From NCBI GenBank assembly GCA_949358305.1, contig OX442321.1, forward strand, positions 3,497,605-3,561,604: DNA of 64,000 nt. Direction: 5' to 3'. A program made the position numbers and the translations under genes. Position 1 is the stretch's first letter, and each line of letters starts with the position of its first letter. The notes below the pieces were generated by a model, which was not told where the DNA came from, did no database searches, and saw only the letters and a program-made list of their open reading frames with translations. The stretch comes from Strigamia acuminata (lineage: Eukaryota; Arthropoda; Chilopoda; Geophilomorpha; Linotaeniidae). Shown one piece after another: positions 45,093 through 57,276 of this stretch.

Positions 45093-45955
45093 CTATGCAT
45101 CTAATCTAATTATTAATATTCTTTGATTTTTTTAAGTTTAATGTGTTATTTTTCAGATTAAGATTATAAAGTGTGATATTGGAATCGAATTGTCAAGTGA
45201 TATTGAAAGGAATACTCATATTGAATCATACTGAATCATGAACAATGAACAATGAATACGACTAAGGAACGAGAACGGTCAGATGAAAAAGTAACAGAAA
45301 ACAGTTGCTGTTGAGAACAGTCGTATGCTAAAGCTTGTGAGAACAGGATCAGGCAACAGGGTGCTGAGCGCTGGGTCATTTATTTTCTGAAATTAGGCAT
45401 TGGTGTCCTAGGCATTGGTAACCTAGGCATTTATGAATTTGTGGTAATTTTGGGCGTTTTGTTAAAACATATTTCTAAGCAGTTATGCATTTATCCTTTC
45501 TTTACAATTATGTTTAGGTGCAGGACAAACAGGGATGGATAACCTATCTCTATGAAATCAAGGTTATAAAGGTAATAAACTAAAGAATACAATAACAGCA
45601 ATAAAGTAAACTGTACAGTATGTATATAATAAGAAGCAGCAACAGCTGAATCACTACATTATTGTAACAATATCTCATGCAAAAAGGCTTAACTTTAGGT
45701 TTAACATGGGAACATCAAAGAATAAAGATTACCACAGAATGAAGATATATAAACACTATATAACACTAATTTAATCAATGGTCACAAGTTCGTAAGTATG
45801 CACCAGATAGTCAATATACGATTGACTTAATTGAGGGTATTAAATGCTTCGACAGACTTTGTTGAAAAGTCTTGTGAACTTGACACAATATTAACTGCAT
45901 TTGACAAAATTAAGGTGCAACATTTTATACATTAAACAAGAAGTGTGTATTGAAT
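45093..45955. other. intergenic between IR copies
   Basis: No gene is seen. It contains short AGGCATT repeats near 45390-45440 resembling 55530-55560, and from about 45650 the shared IR 3' flank. Confidence 0.5.
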
Positions 45956-48695
45956 TTACAAAATGAATTTAGCAATAATTAGTTCAAATACACCAATAAT
46001 TAAAGACATAAAAATCGCTCCCATTAAGATTATGAAAGGTCCAATTATTTGACCAAACGAAACTGGATTAAAATGATCTACTAAACATTCCGGCGGCTCG
46101 GGGTAGAAATGTTGATATTCAGCTGATAAGATTCCATACTCCTTCAGTAATAAAATTCTGTTTGAGAAAATATTACAATTTTTGTTTGATAATAGAAATG
46201 ACTGCTATTTGTTTACTTGCGATTGAAATAATCCATGTAGGCAAATTGTTTTGAATATCCCAACGATATAGTTCGTCTCCTCACATAATGAGATGCAACA
46301 GCAAAACGGCAATCTCCATAAATCAAATTTCGTGCCCAAATGAATCCAAATTTTCCACTATATGCCAACTCAATTCCATCACGAATAGTAAGAACTTTTA
46401 AAACAGTCTTATTTTCATACGGTGGTTTCTATTAAAAATAACTGCTTTATAAAATTAAGCAAATAAAAATTTTATCGTAATATACCTGGAATATTCCTTC
46501 AACACTAGTGTCTTTTAAAATCGCTGGCAAATATTCTGTATTTTCAAACATGTCGTCAAGAGAGGAAAATGGAACTTTGTTGTCCGTTGTTGCAAGCAAA
46601 GAAGTTAATGTGGAATTGTAACCACCCCACAGCAACATCGAAAATGTGATGTAGATCACAAAGATAATTTTCATGGACTTCAATGAAAAAGTATTGAATT
46701 TTGCTAAAACATAGTGAAGGCAGATATATCAATTTTTTCGATCAATTTCCCGTAAAAGCGATATAAACCTTGTATCACAATTGGCCAACAAAGCAGGACA
46801 TTCTTGAGTGTATTTAAAAAACAACTGTGATAATGTTTTACGCTTGATAAACGACTTGCTACTACACTAGTAAATATAACCATCAAGCTTGTTGCAAATA
46901 CGCACAGCCACATTTCTATATTGAATTGTTGCAAATAGAAAGCGTAATTCCATTCACGCCGATCTAATTTTCTATACAAAATTTCATACAGAAATGGATA
47001 GAATTGCGGTGAGTAGTTGATGTAGTCTCTTCTCTGTCTGGTCATGCTAAGCCCAGAAGAAATGTCGGCCGTCTAAACAAAAGGAGATTTAATTTAAAAT
47101 TCCAAATATCAATTTATTAACTAATGATGTGTAATACACACCCCTTGTGTAAGATCACCTATCATCCCTGTCCAGCTTCCATTTATAAAGGCTCCAGTTT
47201 GATCATATTTGTTCCGAATGATTTTAAACCTTGCAAATTTTCAGAAATTTATACAATCAATCGTTTGATACAACTTCAATCTTTGTTCATATTTTACCTT
47301 ACGTTAAATTGAGTTTTAAAGATGTTGAAAATTTCTCCAAAATAACCACCAAGTACCCGTGAGTTATTTACACGACTTAATATAAATTCTGGTGGAAACT
47401 ACAGAGAACATTTAAACAGAAGTTTGTTTACTGGAAATGTAGTCCTACCATGCACCAGGAATAACATGGACACGTATCCGTCTTATTTCGTGTTGATTCG
47501 TTGTTCTGTGCACTGGTTGGATAACAGACAGCATTGCTTGCCAACTATGTTTCTTACCTGCTGTCATCCCAGAATTCAGTGCGGCTATATATTATGTAGC
47601 GTCATCGGTGGCAAAACGCTCTGTAAATGTGGATACGTGACCATGTTATCCTCGGTTCATAGTCTTACTTACATGAATAACTGTTAACCTTATTTCCTTT
47701 TCCAAAAGCTGAAATCCTCCGTTCTTTTGGATACTTTTAATCTTTTATTTTAACACTTTCAGAATCAACGCTTAAAAATTAATCAATTTGAACACAACTT
47801 ACAGATCGATTATCACAACTTAATCGTAAAAAAGACTTTCTCGCATCAATTCTTTGCCATTTGTATCCCAAATACTGAAATTCGTTCTGCAATACAGAGC
47901 AAGAGAAAGTTTCTGCACTAATATAACCAAATGAAAATGAATTATAAATGCACAACAAAAACCTAAAACAGGAGTTTATCAATAACATACGATCGAAACA
48001 CTTTTCAAAAAACGATTTTGCATACACCAATGAGGTTATAGCACATTGCTTTGGGACTGGATATGGTCTTACCCTTGCAGTATGGGATTTACTACACACC
48101 ACTTTTGTGATTCTAATGTTTTGTCACAGACGTTTTTGTGGATAGTGGGATAAATATCTCACCTTTCTTTTAATTTTTTTTGCTTAAAATAAAGCCAATT
48201 AAACATGTTTTCAAAGTATTTTTGTGGATATTTGTTTAACTTTGAAACTTTTGTTTCTAGCCCATTTGAGGAACATGGAATACTGACAAAATCCGAGTAT
48301 TCCAATATTTTGGCTTGGGGTTGTATAGGAATGTGAGTACTACTAGTATAATGATAACACCCATTACCGGTATCTCTTTCACAATGTTATCAATATCTTA
48401 CCTCGGAATTACTTTTCAAAAAATCGTCTGAAAGAAAGATTAAATTATAATTGTGAAATTACAATAAAACACTATTCCAGTATATAGTATACATGCCCAT
48501 TTACCATTCTTCGAAATCAGAGTTACACTAGCACATTTGGTTGTGTAGAATTGTATATTTTTGGTCTTATTGTGACCAATGGAACATACTGAAACAGAAA
48601 ATTTGGCTATTTATGTTGTATCATTTTCTTTTACACTGAAAACAATTTAACTTACTTGTTTGGAGCGAAACGATTACGAGTACATGAAGATACAT
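45956..48695 (-). CDS. IR-like receptor copy B, complete
   Basis: Eleven exons: 48695-48656, 48606-48505, 48427-48402, 47886-47803, 47741-47673, 47398-47298, 47229-47142, 47072-46769, 46703-46486, 46428-46217, 46157-45956; 1446 nt, 481 aa, all in phase with no stop. It has a signal peptide (MYLHVLVIVSLQT), a short prefix with two Cys, and S1 from LTVIHFPPEF through SWTGMIGDLTQG to MTRQRRDYINYSPQF, where an Arg sits at the ligand-carboxylate position. M1 is EMWLCVFATSLMVIFTSVVA, the pore region CWPIVIQ, and M3 contains YNSTLTSLLATT. S2 includes KFGFIWARNLIYG, and M4 (IGPFIILMGAIFMSLIIGVF) is near the end. There is no large amino-terminal domain, as in divergent arthropod IRs. It is a predicted plasma-membrane ligand-gated cation channel subunit, probably chemosensory; the ligand is unknown. 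Exon 5 uses an acceptor after AATAAAAG. Confidence 0.85.
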
Positions 48696-49005
48696 TATGA
48701 GCTTTTGTCAGTAAATGATCTGGTGTTGCAAGGTATCACTACAACAGTGTTTGCAGCCCGTGTTTTCTCGCCAAGTGCGGAAAAAGACGTAGTTCTACAT
48801 CAAAATTCAATACTGTATTGCACAATTTTTAAAAATGTTATGAAGGTGACACTCCATCGCTCGATTATTGCCTTGGTGAAAAATAATTATAGTACCGGGG
48901 AGAGGTTTGACAAGTGAACATTTAGAGATAAATAAAGAGACAAATAGTTTCTCAAAAAGGTATAATTTTTTGGTAGCGGTAATAATCACGAGAGCCATTA
49001 TTCTG

Positions 49006-49195
49006 GGCAATAATAAATACTAAATAATAAAGTAATAAAAGTAATAATAATAATAAATACTAAATAATAAAGTAATAAAAGTAATAATAATAATAAATAC
49101 TAAATAATAAAGTAATAAAAGTAATAATAATAATAAATACTAAATAATAAAGTAATAAAAGTAATAATAATAATAAATAATAAATAATAAAGTTA
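49006..49195. repeat. 40-bp AT minisatellite, nearly five units
   Basis: TACTAAATAATAAAGTAATA plus AAAGTAATAATAATAATAAA repeats at a 40-bp period. It lies upstream of IR copy B. Confidence 0.9.
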
Positions 49196-49304
49196 CAAAT
49201 AAGACTTATGCCGACATTTGTCAATTAATATGTCACGTTAATCTGGTTTGAATATGAATTAGATAACAATTACTCGCGCATAGTGGAAACAAAGCACGTA
49301 ATAC

Positions 49305-49928
49305 TAGACTACCGTCTTCCCTCGAATATAACGTCATGACGTTATATTCAAGTTTTTTCAAAAATCGCTGTTTTCGAAAGTTTTAGCGAGTTTTCGAATA
49401 TAACGTCACTTCGAATATAATGTCATGACTTTGTATTCGAATACAACGTCATGACGTTATATTCGAGTGCATTGATGGGTTCGATGCCGGGAAGGGTTGC
49501 GGGGTGCGATTTTAACAGGCGCGATGCCAGAAAAACGAATTTGACACATATTTGACACGAATTTGATACGAATTGGACGCGAATATAAAACTTACTGAAT
49601 GTTTTTGTTAGGCTTCGCCTTGAGGTGGCGCCCACTACCTCCCTCCCCCCCGCCCAACCAATCATCACCTTGTTATTTTAATCCTTTTAGTGAAGTGTGA
49701 TGAATATTATGCTGTTAAAATGATTTGAGTAATAAAGTAACTACTTTTTTGTAATTGAAATTTCGAATAAAATTAACTTTGTCCAATATACATACTCAAC
49801 TTCTGATTTTTCAGAAGTTGCATGAAAAAGAACGAATATAACGTATGACGTTTGTTTCGAATACAACGTCAGGTGTCGTTGTATTCGAACACAACGTCAT
49901 GACGTTATATTCGAGGGAAGACGGTAGA
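49305..49928. mobile_element. about 620-bp MITE with long inverted ends
   Basis: CTACCGTCTTCCCTCGAATA at the left is mirrored at the right; the inverted repeat continues through AACGTCATGACGTTATATTC with few changes. The interior repeats the palindromic ATAACGTCATGACGTTAT several times. No coding region is seen. The target duplication could not be fixed with confidence. Confidence 0.75.
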
Positions 49929-50179
49929 CTTAATTTTTAACTATATGAACGTCACATGCAGAGTACACCCGTGTAGACAGAGCACACAAGAAAACAAGCA
50001 CTATAGTAAGGACAAATCTTGTCCATTGCATGTAGCATTTGCTACTATGGTAGTGAAAATACAAATCATGTTTGACATTACAATTAAACTTGCTAAACAT
50101 GTAAATTAAGAATACATGATTAAATTAAATATAAACAACTTGATATGATACAAGAAATGAAATAAAACATTCATAGTAT

Positions 50180-50345
50180 TTATACAAATGTGAAACATGC
50201 AGTGAGGCCAACATTAGGGGACTTGTGAAACAAATGGTTGACCAACAACTAACAGTGATACAAATCACTGATCACAAGTTCGTTCTTAGGGATGCACCAG
50301 ATAGTCAATATATACGATTGACTTAATTGAACGAGTCATTACTCA
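50180..50345. repeat. IR-like 3' flank, orphan copy
   Basis: It matches the 3' flank of copies A, B and D (ACTGATCACAAGTTCGTTCT, CAATATACGATTGACTTAAT) but no IR C-terminal exon is next to it. This is the downstream junction of the deletion that created fragment E. Confidence 0.6.
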
Positions 50346-50710
50346 TTAATTTAAGGAGTTAAGGAGTTTATCACTACCATACAATGAAACCACTTGAGAG
50401 ATTTGAGATTGAGAGATTTTACTTACACCAATGAGGTTTTAGCTCATTGCTTACACAGTGGCACCTTTGCATTTACACCAGCATGCAGTACTGAAAACAT
50501 GCAGCAATGAGCAAAAATCTTCGGTTTTTAGGCAAGCCGTTGCCATCGCAGCTATAATTTTCCAGTGTTTAGTTTTAAAGTTGGAATTTTCGCTTAATAA
50601 ATGGAGTATCACAAATTGTGTGATAACGCGGTATCATTTTGAATTAATTACGTTAATCTGTGCTCAGAAACAATTTTGGTGAATGATTTTGGTATTATAT
50701 ATGCTTAGGT

Positions 50711-51019
50711 CAGGGGTCGGCAACCTGCGGCTCTTTCGATGTCAAGATGTGGCTCTCCAGTTCCATGTGCAAATATTAATAATTACTCCGTATATTATTT
50801 TATTTTCAAAAGTCATAAAAAATATTATACTGAAAAAAAAGAGATACTGCAAACAGGACATACAATGCCTGATCGAGCGAGTAACTTATATTTTTTTGGT
50901 TGATTGCTTGATTTTTGCAGCGCATATTGAAGCAAAAATGTTAGTGGCTCTTTAAAAACTGGAAAATTTTGTAAATTGTAACTTTTGGCTCTTCCGTCTC
51001 AAAAGATTGCCGACCCCTG
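50711..51019. mobile_element. 309-bp non-autonomous hAT-type element
   Basis: CAGGGGTCGGCAACCTGCGG begins the left end, and GCCGACCCCTG ends the right. An 8-bp target duplication GCTTAGGT is perfect (50703-50710 and 51020-51027). The CAGGGGTCGGCAACC terminus is a widespread hAT type. A 90-codon ORF inside is not a transposase. Confidence 0.92.
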
Positions 51020-51061
51020 GCTTAGGTGAAGATTATCGGAATGTGAGTATCAATTTCTTAC

Positions 51062-51905
51062 CTCGGAATTACTTTTCAAAGAATTGTCTGAAAGCAAGAT
51101 TAAATGCTTGTATGGTCACATGTATAATTAAGAATACTAGCAATATACTGCCAGGGGTCGGAAAGTAATTTTAAGTGGGGTCCGGAAAAATTGAAAATTT
51201 TTATCGAGGTCCAGAAAAAGACAACAAAATAAAACAAAAAGAACACAAAAAACATCAAAAACACCCAAAAAAAACCAAAAAAACCAAAAAAACACCAAAA
51301 AACACCAAACATACCAAAAAAATATATAATAAAAAATATCTGGCGGTCCAAGTTTCGACCTTCCGCGGTCCGGATCCGGACCGCGGGCCGCCAGTTGCCG
51401 ACCGCTGCATACAGTATACTCTGTGTAGCTCGGATTCCGGACCTGTCCTCCTAACCTACAGTAGCCTAAATGTACAAACTGCAGGCGCTTCAGGAATTCT
51501 TGGTCTGATTATGTATAGCCACGAATTACTCATCTATAGTTCGAATATCGTTGAAATTGCCAAAAAAAATCTTATTCCGTCTAGTCGGACATTTGGCGTG
51601 GCATTTGTCCAAACTAGAGTGTAAGTTCTATATAGACCGGTCAAGCACTGATCTGGAGAAATTTCTGGTACTCGTCCAATGTCAGGGATAGACAGAGTAA
51701 ACTGTACAGCCATTTACCATTATTTGAAATCAGAGTCACACTAGAACATACCGCTGTGTAGAATTGTACATTTATGATCTCATTGTAACCAATGGAACAT
51801 ACTAAAACAAGATTCAGCAATATTTTTGTGCAATTTTCTTTTATACTCAAAGCGGTTAAACTTACACGTTTGGAGCGATATGATTCCGAGTACAAGAAGA
51901 TACAT
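51062..51905 (-). pseudogene. IR-like fragment E: exons 1-3 only
   Basis: Exon 1 (51905-51866) encodes MYLLVLGIISLQT, exon 2 about 51801-51718 (ICSIGYNE-type, 18 nt shorter than in other copies) and exon 3 51087-51062. Downstream there is only intron-like sequence and the orphan IR 3' flank; all ligand-binding and membrane exons are missing. It is a deletion derivative of a B-type copy. Confidence 0.7.
51152..51407. mobile_element. hAT-type non-autonomous element in intron 2 of IR fragment E
   Basis: The left end is CAGGGGTCGGAAAG and the right end GCCGACCGCTG, with a CGGTCCGGATCCGGACCG palindrome next to it. The interior is a low-complexity ACACCAAAAA run. No clean target duplication was found. 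Confidence 0.65.
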
Positions 51906-52262
51906 TAAGAGCCCTTGTCAGTAAATGTTTCGTAGTTACAAGGTATTAACAAATTAGATATTGCCATGAAATTCAATACCATGCTTTTAAACTTGACTGA
52001 CAGCCTCATACATATTTGATGCACACAAAGTGCTCAAACTGCAAAATCAATTCTTGTTTTTAAAATATTTAAACAGTTTGCTGGCAAAGCAAGCAAAATT
52101 ATAGTGATTTTCTTTTTCTTACATTCATGTTGATGGAACGTGGCAGTTTTTAAGTTTTCCATTTTATTGATTTTCCATTTAAACTTTACAGTATCTTGTT
52201 ACAAGAAATCAAAACACGTTTTATATGTGCTTACTGTGTATTACAAGGAAAATGAATACATT

Positions 52263-53575
52263 TTAAAATTTCGTCTTAGGTCTCTTTACAACCCATTCTT
52301 TGATTCCTGGAAGGTCATGAATTCTGTCTACAAGGTCATTTAAGACCTTGTACTTGGCCTCTGCACAAACTTCTGGGTAATCTTGTTTGAACTCGTAGAG
52401 CGTGTTGGCCACAGCAATATCCGCCCAGGTCAACTATAAGAAAGTAAAAAATGCGTGTCTAATTCTTGTATATACAATTGCGGTCATAACAATTGACGCT
52501 GCCTAGTAATGCCCAGCTTGCTGCTAGAGCTGAGAATGACCAGTTCTAATTGCGATCACCAGAGGGATTAGTCGTCATCTTTTATTAGGGACTGGCTGCA
52601 ACTGATCAGGACGATTAAAATACAACTACTAATACACCACCCTACCTAACAGACCTATCCATTCACCCTTGTGGCAAAAATTAGAATTACTCATTACAGT
52701 TTCAGCAGCAAGCGACAATTTTTTGACCACAGTTGTACTTGTGACAAGTGTACTTACGGAATCTCCAACTAAATACTTGGAATCTTTCATTTGCTTCATC
52801 AAACCTTGAAAGAACTGAGGTGCGTCTTGTTCCAAGAACACCTTCTTCAGTTCTTCCTAAAATGTATTGTGGTTTAGCTTGAAATTGTACAATATATTGT
52901 TGAGATAAATGTTTACCTTTTTCGCTGGATCTGCTTCCATGATGACTTTCCATCGGGGTTCGTTGAAGTCTCTCATTGCACTCACAATCATGTCACATTT
53001 TGCCGACTCTAAATTATTTTTACCAGCCAAGCCTGTGGATATGAAAATATTAGATTTTGGATCATCAATAATGATGTATTATCTATTTATACAGTAACTA
53101 CTACCATTTTCTCTTGCGATGTATCTGCCAATTGCTCTGGATTCTCCAATACATTCACCATTCACCTCCAAGACAGGAACTTTTCCAAACGGTTGTTCTT
53201 GAACAAAAAGATAAAGAATTTTAGCAGAAAAAAACTTTTTCTGGCCGAAAAAAGTATTTTTTGGGCGAAAAAAGCATTTTCTGGGCGAAAAAAGCATTTT
53301 CTGGGCGAAAAAAGCATTTTCTGGGCGAAAAAAGCATTTTCTGGGCGAAAAAAGCATTTTCTGGGCGAAAAAAGCATTTTCTGGGCGAAAAAAGCATTTT
53401 TTGTATGAAAAAAGCATAAAAATTCCTTACTTGGTTTCAAGTTTTTCCACTCATCGCCGACACCGTAGGCGATCCTTACATCTTCGTAATCAATTTTTAG
53501 ATACGCAAACATAAATCTAATGTATTCAGCATAGCCACGCACATCAAAATACACGAGTCGATACTTGGGAGCCAT
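52263..53575 (-). CDS. sigma-class glutathione S-transferase 4, complete
   Basis: Five exons: 53575-53431, 53197-53105, 53032-52917, 52856-52758, 52433-52263; 624 nt, 207 aa, all GT-AG and in phase. It starts MAPKYRLVYFDVRGYAEYIR with the catalytic Tyr, keeps QPFGKVPVLE and IGESRAI, and ends RPKTKF. It is clearly more diverged than GST1-3, with a three-residue-longer exon 1 (YGVGDEWKNL). It is separated from the other GST genes by about 13 kb of IR-like copies, so it lies inside the receptor array. The predicted role is as for GST1; a local role in clearing chemosensory ligands is only a hypothesis. Confidence 0.92.
53221..53420. repeat. 20-bp minisatellite in GST4 intron 1
   Basis: About nine units of CTGGGCGAAAAAAGCATTTT, at least six identical. 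Translations from the repeat run on into the GST exons in some frames and are artefacts. Confidence 0.95.
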
Positions 53576-55730
53576 TTCTTCTGCAGAGAAAAAATACTGG
53601 TTCAAATACAACCACAAAAGAATATTCAATTAAATGTTATTCATAGATGTATAAAATCTTGATAGAATTGGCACAATATAATAACACTTTTCCTTTCACA
53701 AAAACTCGAGAACACACTGAATTTTAATTACAGGAAGTGACACATCCTGTTACAAGCGTTAAAAATAGCTTACATGGTTGCACACTCTGGTGAGCAAATA
53801 AAACATTAAATTCTACTATCATTGACATAAATATAAACCTAAAATAATAATAACATTATACAGCACAGAGACTTACCTGTTGCTTACAGTTTTTGTGGAA
53901 AATGAACAATGAAGTCTGTACTCTGTACAGCAAACTAATCAGTGAACTTTTGTACCTACTTGTGTACTATAACCTTGTCTAGCACTTGAATGCGTGTCTA
54001 ATATACAGATGTGAAAATTATCTTTTAATTACTTGTCTTAAATGTTATCAGTTTCTATTGTGAACAAGCAAACTGTCTGTTATATCTCAGAAGTGTAACT
54101 GAAGTGTGAGATAAATGAATGAGGACAGTTGATAGGCCTCAAAATAGACGCAATTCAAATACATATCGCGTTTTACCGATTAAGAGTTGCCCTCGAATAG
54201 TAGCCGTGGCTTAGACACCAAGAATAGCGTATTTTTGCAAAAGTACGGTATTGTTTCTGTATTTAACCCCACGAACGACGTTCAGACTTCGTTTGTTACA
54301 TTAAACAAATGTAATTGCTGTCAAAAATGGCAGTTTTGAATAAGAGCCGCGGTATTTGTAAGCTTGATAAACACTATTAAGCTTATTTAAATGTCTGATG
54401 GTGGGCTGATTTGATGTGGCTTTGCAATATAGGGGCATTGTTGCTAAACACGAATTCCCACATGTCTGGTATTAAATTTGAATTGTGAAGGACAAATCCA
54501 GAATTAAATTAAATGCAAAGCAATAAAAACTTTGGAAAAATGTTATATCTTCTGTGTGTGTTTCCAATCAATTGTTATCTCAGTTTGAGAGTATACTGCA
54601 GGAAGATTGGTGAAGTTTTATATATATTAAGAACAAACAAAAGAAAAAAAATACTTATTTCATGGCCACTGTATAAAAAAAAGCATAAACTGCAATAAAA
54701 AAAAGTTATTTTTTTTTTTACATTATCACATGTATGCAGAGAAAACTGCCACAATTTGCCCATTTTCAAACTATTTGACCTTGAATTTTTAATGGCATAT
54801 AATACCAACAACTGGCATCCCAAAAGGGTTTGTTTCTTGTGTTTTTTAGGTGTTTGTGTTTTTGTTTTGTGATGTTAAAAAATAAATACAACCAAAGAAA
54901 CACAGAAAATACTTAAAACAAGAGATTTTTAAATGCAAGTAGGCAATCAAAATACGTATGTGCATTCATAAATGCATGTTCAATTGAAATTAAACATGTT
55001 TCAGTGTATTTATATCGTGCACATGCCCACTGTGACTGAAAACGGACGAAATCGGCTGCCATTTTTGAAGTTAGACCGAGATAAGCAGGTTATAAAATAG
55101 CTTAAATATGATAATATAACTCGTCAATATACGTTGTGCCTGACCCTGAGAGTCTGTGCGTGCAAAAAATACCCGACAATGAAAGAGTTAAAATGCGTAT
55201 ACTGTTTGTTAGTTTGATTGGTTAAAGGATACAGCATTAAACCTTACCTTTAATGGTTTGGGAACTTCGTAGTTCACTGACAGGCTCTTAGATAATCACA
55301 CAGTGATAATAATTTTCTTGGTCTGAACGTATGTCCCAGTTTCGTGGCACCGACACACGCTGGCGCCACTGCAGGTTGCCACAGACGCCGTGTTACGCTC
55401 CAGTGAACAGATTAATTCAAGTTTACTTTAGACATTTTATTTTTTGACGGCCATGTTGCGTACAAGGTGAGTATTGTAAAATAAATGCATAAATAGCTAT
55501 TTTTCCGAAAAAATGCCGATTCATGCATTTAATTTCTGAAATTAGGCATTTATGCATTTGGGGCAATTTTGGGCGTTTTTTTTGGTCGCTTCCTTGTATA
55601 ACTTTGTACTTGAAAATACCTGTTATTTTGTGACAATGCTATTACAGCGCCCCCTAGTTTAAACAATGAATAAACAATCACTAATGATAAACTTGTTAAA
55701 ATGAAGTTTGTTCATTTTCTATCCACGTAT
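53576..55730. other. intergenic, no gene seen
   Basis: It holds a decayed relative (about 54172-54362) of the MITE at 58429, sharing CGAATAGTAGCCG and GGCAGTTTTGAATAAGAGCC. A short repeated ATTAGGCATTTATGCATT stretch lies near 55545. Nothing else is recognised. Confidence 0.5.
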
Positions 55731-55816
55731 GAACTTGACTCAATACAATAATGAACTGCAATCGACAAACGTAAGATGGAACATTTCATAAATAAAACGA
55801 GAAGTGTGTATTGAAT

Positions 55817-55998
55817 TTACGAAATGAATTTAACAATAATCAGTTCAAATACACCAATAATTAAAGACATTAAAATCACAACCATTAAGATTATAAAAGG
55901 TCCAATTATTTGACCAAACGAAACTGGAATATAATGATCTACTGGACATTCCGGAGGCTTGGGGAATATACGTTGATATTCAACTGATAAGATTCCGC
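55817..55998 (-). pseudogene. IR-like fragment C: last exon only, truncated
   Basis: The stop is at 55817-55819. The remaining frame encodes GILSVEYQRIFPKPPEC and the M4 segment (IGPFIILMVVILMSLIIGVF). Homology to the last exon of copies A, B and D ends abruptly at 55998, where unrelated sequence begins that is also present at the right edge of the window. A 3' flank shared with the other copies lies at 55735-55816. Confidence 0.8.
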
Positions 55999-56048
55999 TC
56001 AATTGGCCGCTTATAAATGCTAAGGAATTTATAAATGAAAGTTGGTTG
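55999..56048. repeat. 50-bp sequence shared with the right window edge
   Basis: TTATAAATGCTAAGGAATTT and its surroundings match 63950-63999 with two or three differences. It starts exactly where the homology of IR fragment C stops, so it marks a rearrangement junction. Confidence 0.75.
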
Positions 56049-57276
56049 ATATTTTGGTATTGGTTATACACTAGTAAGTTACAAACAAATTACTGTGCAA
56101 CACATCACGTCTGTTTCCGTGTGCAAATTACCGTGAATAATTCTGTTTCTGCTTCTGTTGTTGAAATTACCAATAAGTGTTTTACTGTTTTTTAGTAAAT
56201 TCAACTTGTGATTCTGTAAAGTACAAAAATATTGGCATGCGGTCAAATCGTGATCCATTTTCACTTAGCTTTTCGGCAGCCGTAGTTTACTAATGTCTGG
56301 CACGCATTGAGATGTTATAACTGTTGAGTTTTATCGTGCCCGATGGAACTTTTCCCGCGTCACCAGACGCAATCTCTCACGACCATACTGTCGTCACCAG
56401 GTACCTGGAGATGGAGGCATTATAGCACTCATCTCCACGTCAAGTGTACGCCGTGTGTAGTTTTTCATAGGCCCGCAGTAAGACGGCGCTGTTTGTACAA
56501 AAATTTTGTACAAACAGAATTCCTCCAATCTTTAAAAACAAAAACTGGGTATACAGGACCTAGTTGCCTTTTAGGAGAGAACAGGAACAGGATAGTCAAG
56601 GCACATTTGGGATTAGGTCTTTTGACTTAATCTGACCTTTGTGCAGGTGTGAGGGGTGACATAATCCTAGTTTAATTGTTTGGTCTTGGTTATTACATAT
56701 AAATATTTATTTATCTGTTAATATTTCTTCTATAAATACATAAAAGACTTGTATTCATGTATTTAATTCATTAACTTGAATTTGCCGCTATTTTAATACC
56801 AGATTGGAAGGGAATTGGAATGAAGAACTTTTCAGCACAGATTTTGAATTGTAACTGAACTATATTTATTTTATTTATTCGAGTAGTTGCCAGGGAGAGA
56901 ACCCTGACAACCACTATTTCCAAAGAGATAATAGATGCAATATTGAAGGTTAGAAGAATAAGGAATTGTGGCAATAGTTACTACTTAACACATGGGAACA
57001 TCAAAGAATAAAGAATTCCACAGAATGAAGTTAGATAAACACTATACAGCACTAATCTAATCACTGATGACAAGTAAGTTCCTAGGCATGTTCTAGACAA
57101 TCCAATATACGATTGACTTAATTGAACAAGTCAGTACTCATTAATTAGAGTGTGATAAACGCTTGGACAGAATTTTTAGAAAAGTCGTGTGTACTTGACT
57201 CAATACAATAATAAACTGCAATCGACAAAATTAAGGTGCAACATTTCATGAATAAAACGAGAAGTGTGTTTTGAAT
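56049..57276. other. intergenic, no gene seen
   Basis: A 95-codon plus-strand ORF at 56343-56630 has no recognisable family. From about 56990 the shared IR 3' flank begins. Confidence 0.45.

Noticed and set aside
47742-47776. Longer exon 5 in IR copies A and B using the upstream AAG acceptor
   Set aside because: It would include a TAA in both copies and is out of phase with exon 4; the acceptor after AATAAAAG fits phase 0 in A, B and D.
47779-48102. Alternative start of IR copy B inside the frame running into exon 4 (Met at 47988)
   Set aside because: It looked like a signal peptide at first, but copy D lacks the Met and has stops there. Exons 1-3 upstream are conserved in five copies and splice in phase to an acceptor before exon 4.
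49305-49928. A TA target duplication for this MITE
   Set aside because: The flanks do not give an unambiguous direct repeat at the inferred ends, so no target class is claimed.
53162-53629. 155-codon ORF joining GST4 exon 1 to a KMLFSPRKC repeat
   Set aside because: The repeat is intronic minisatellite; the GT donor at 53429-53430 ends the exon as in the other GSTs.
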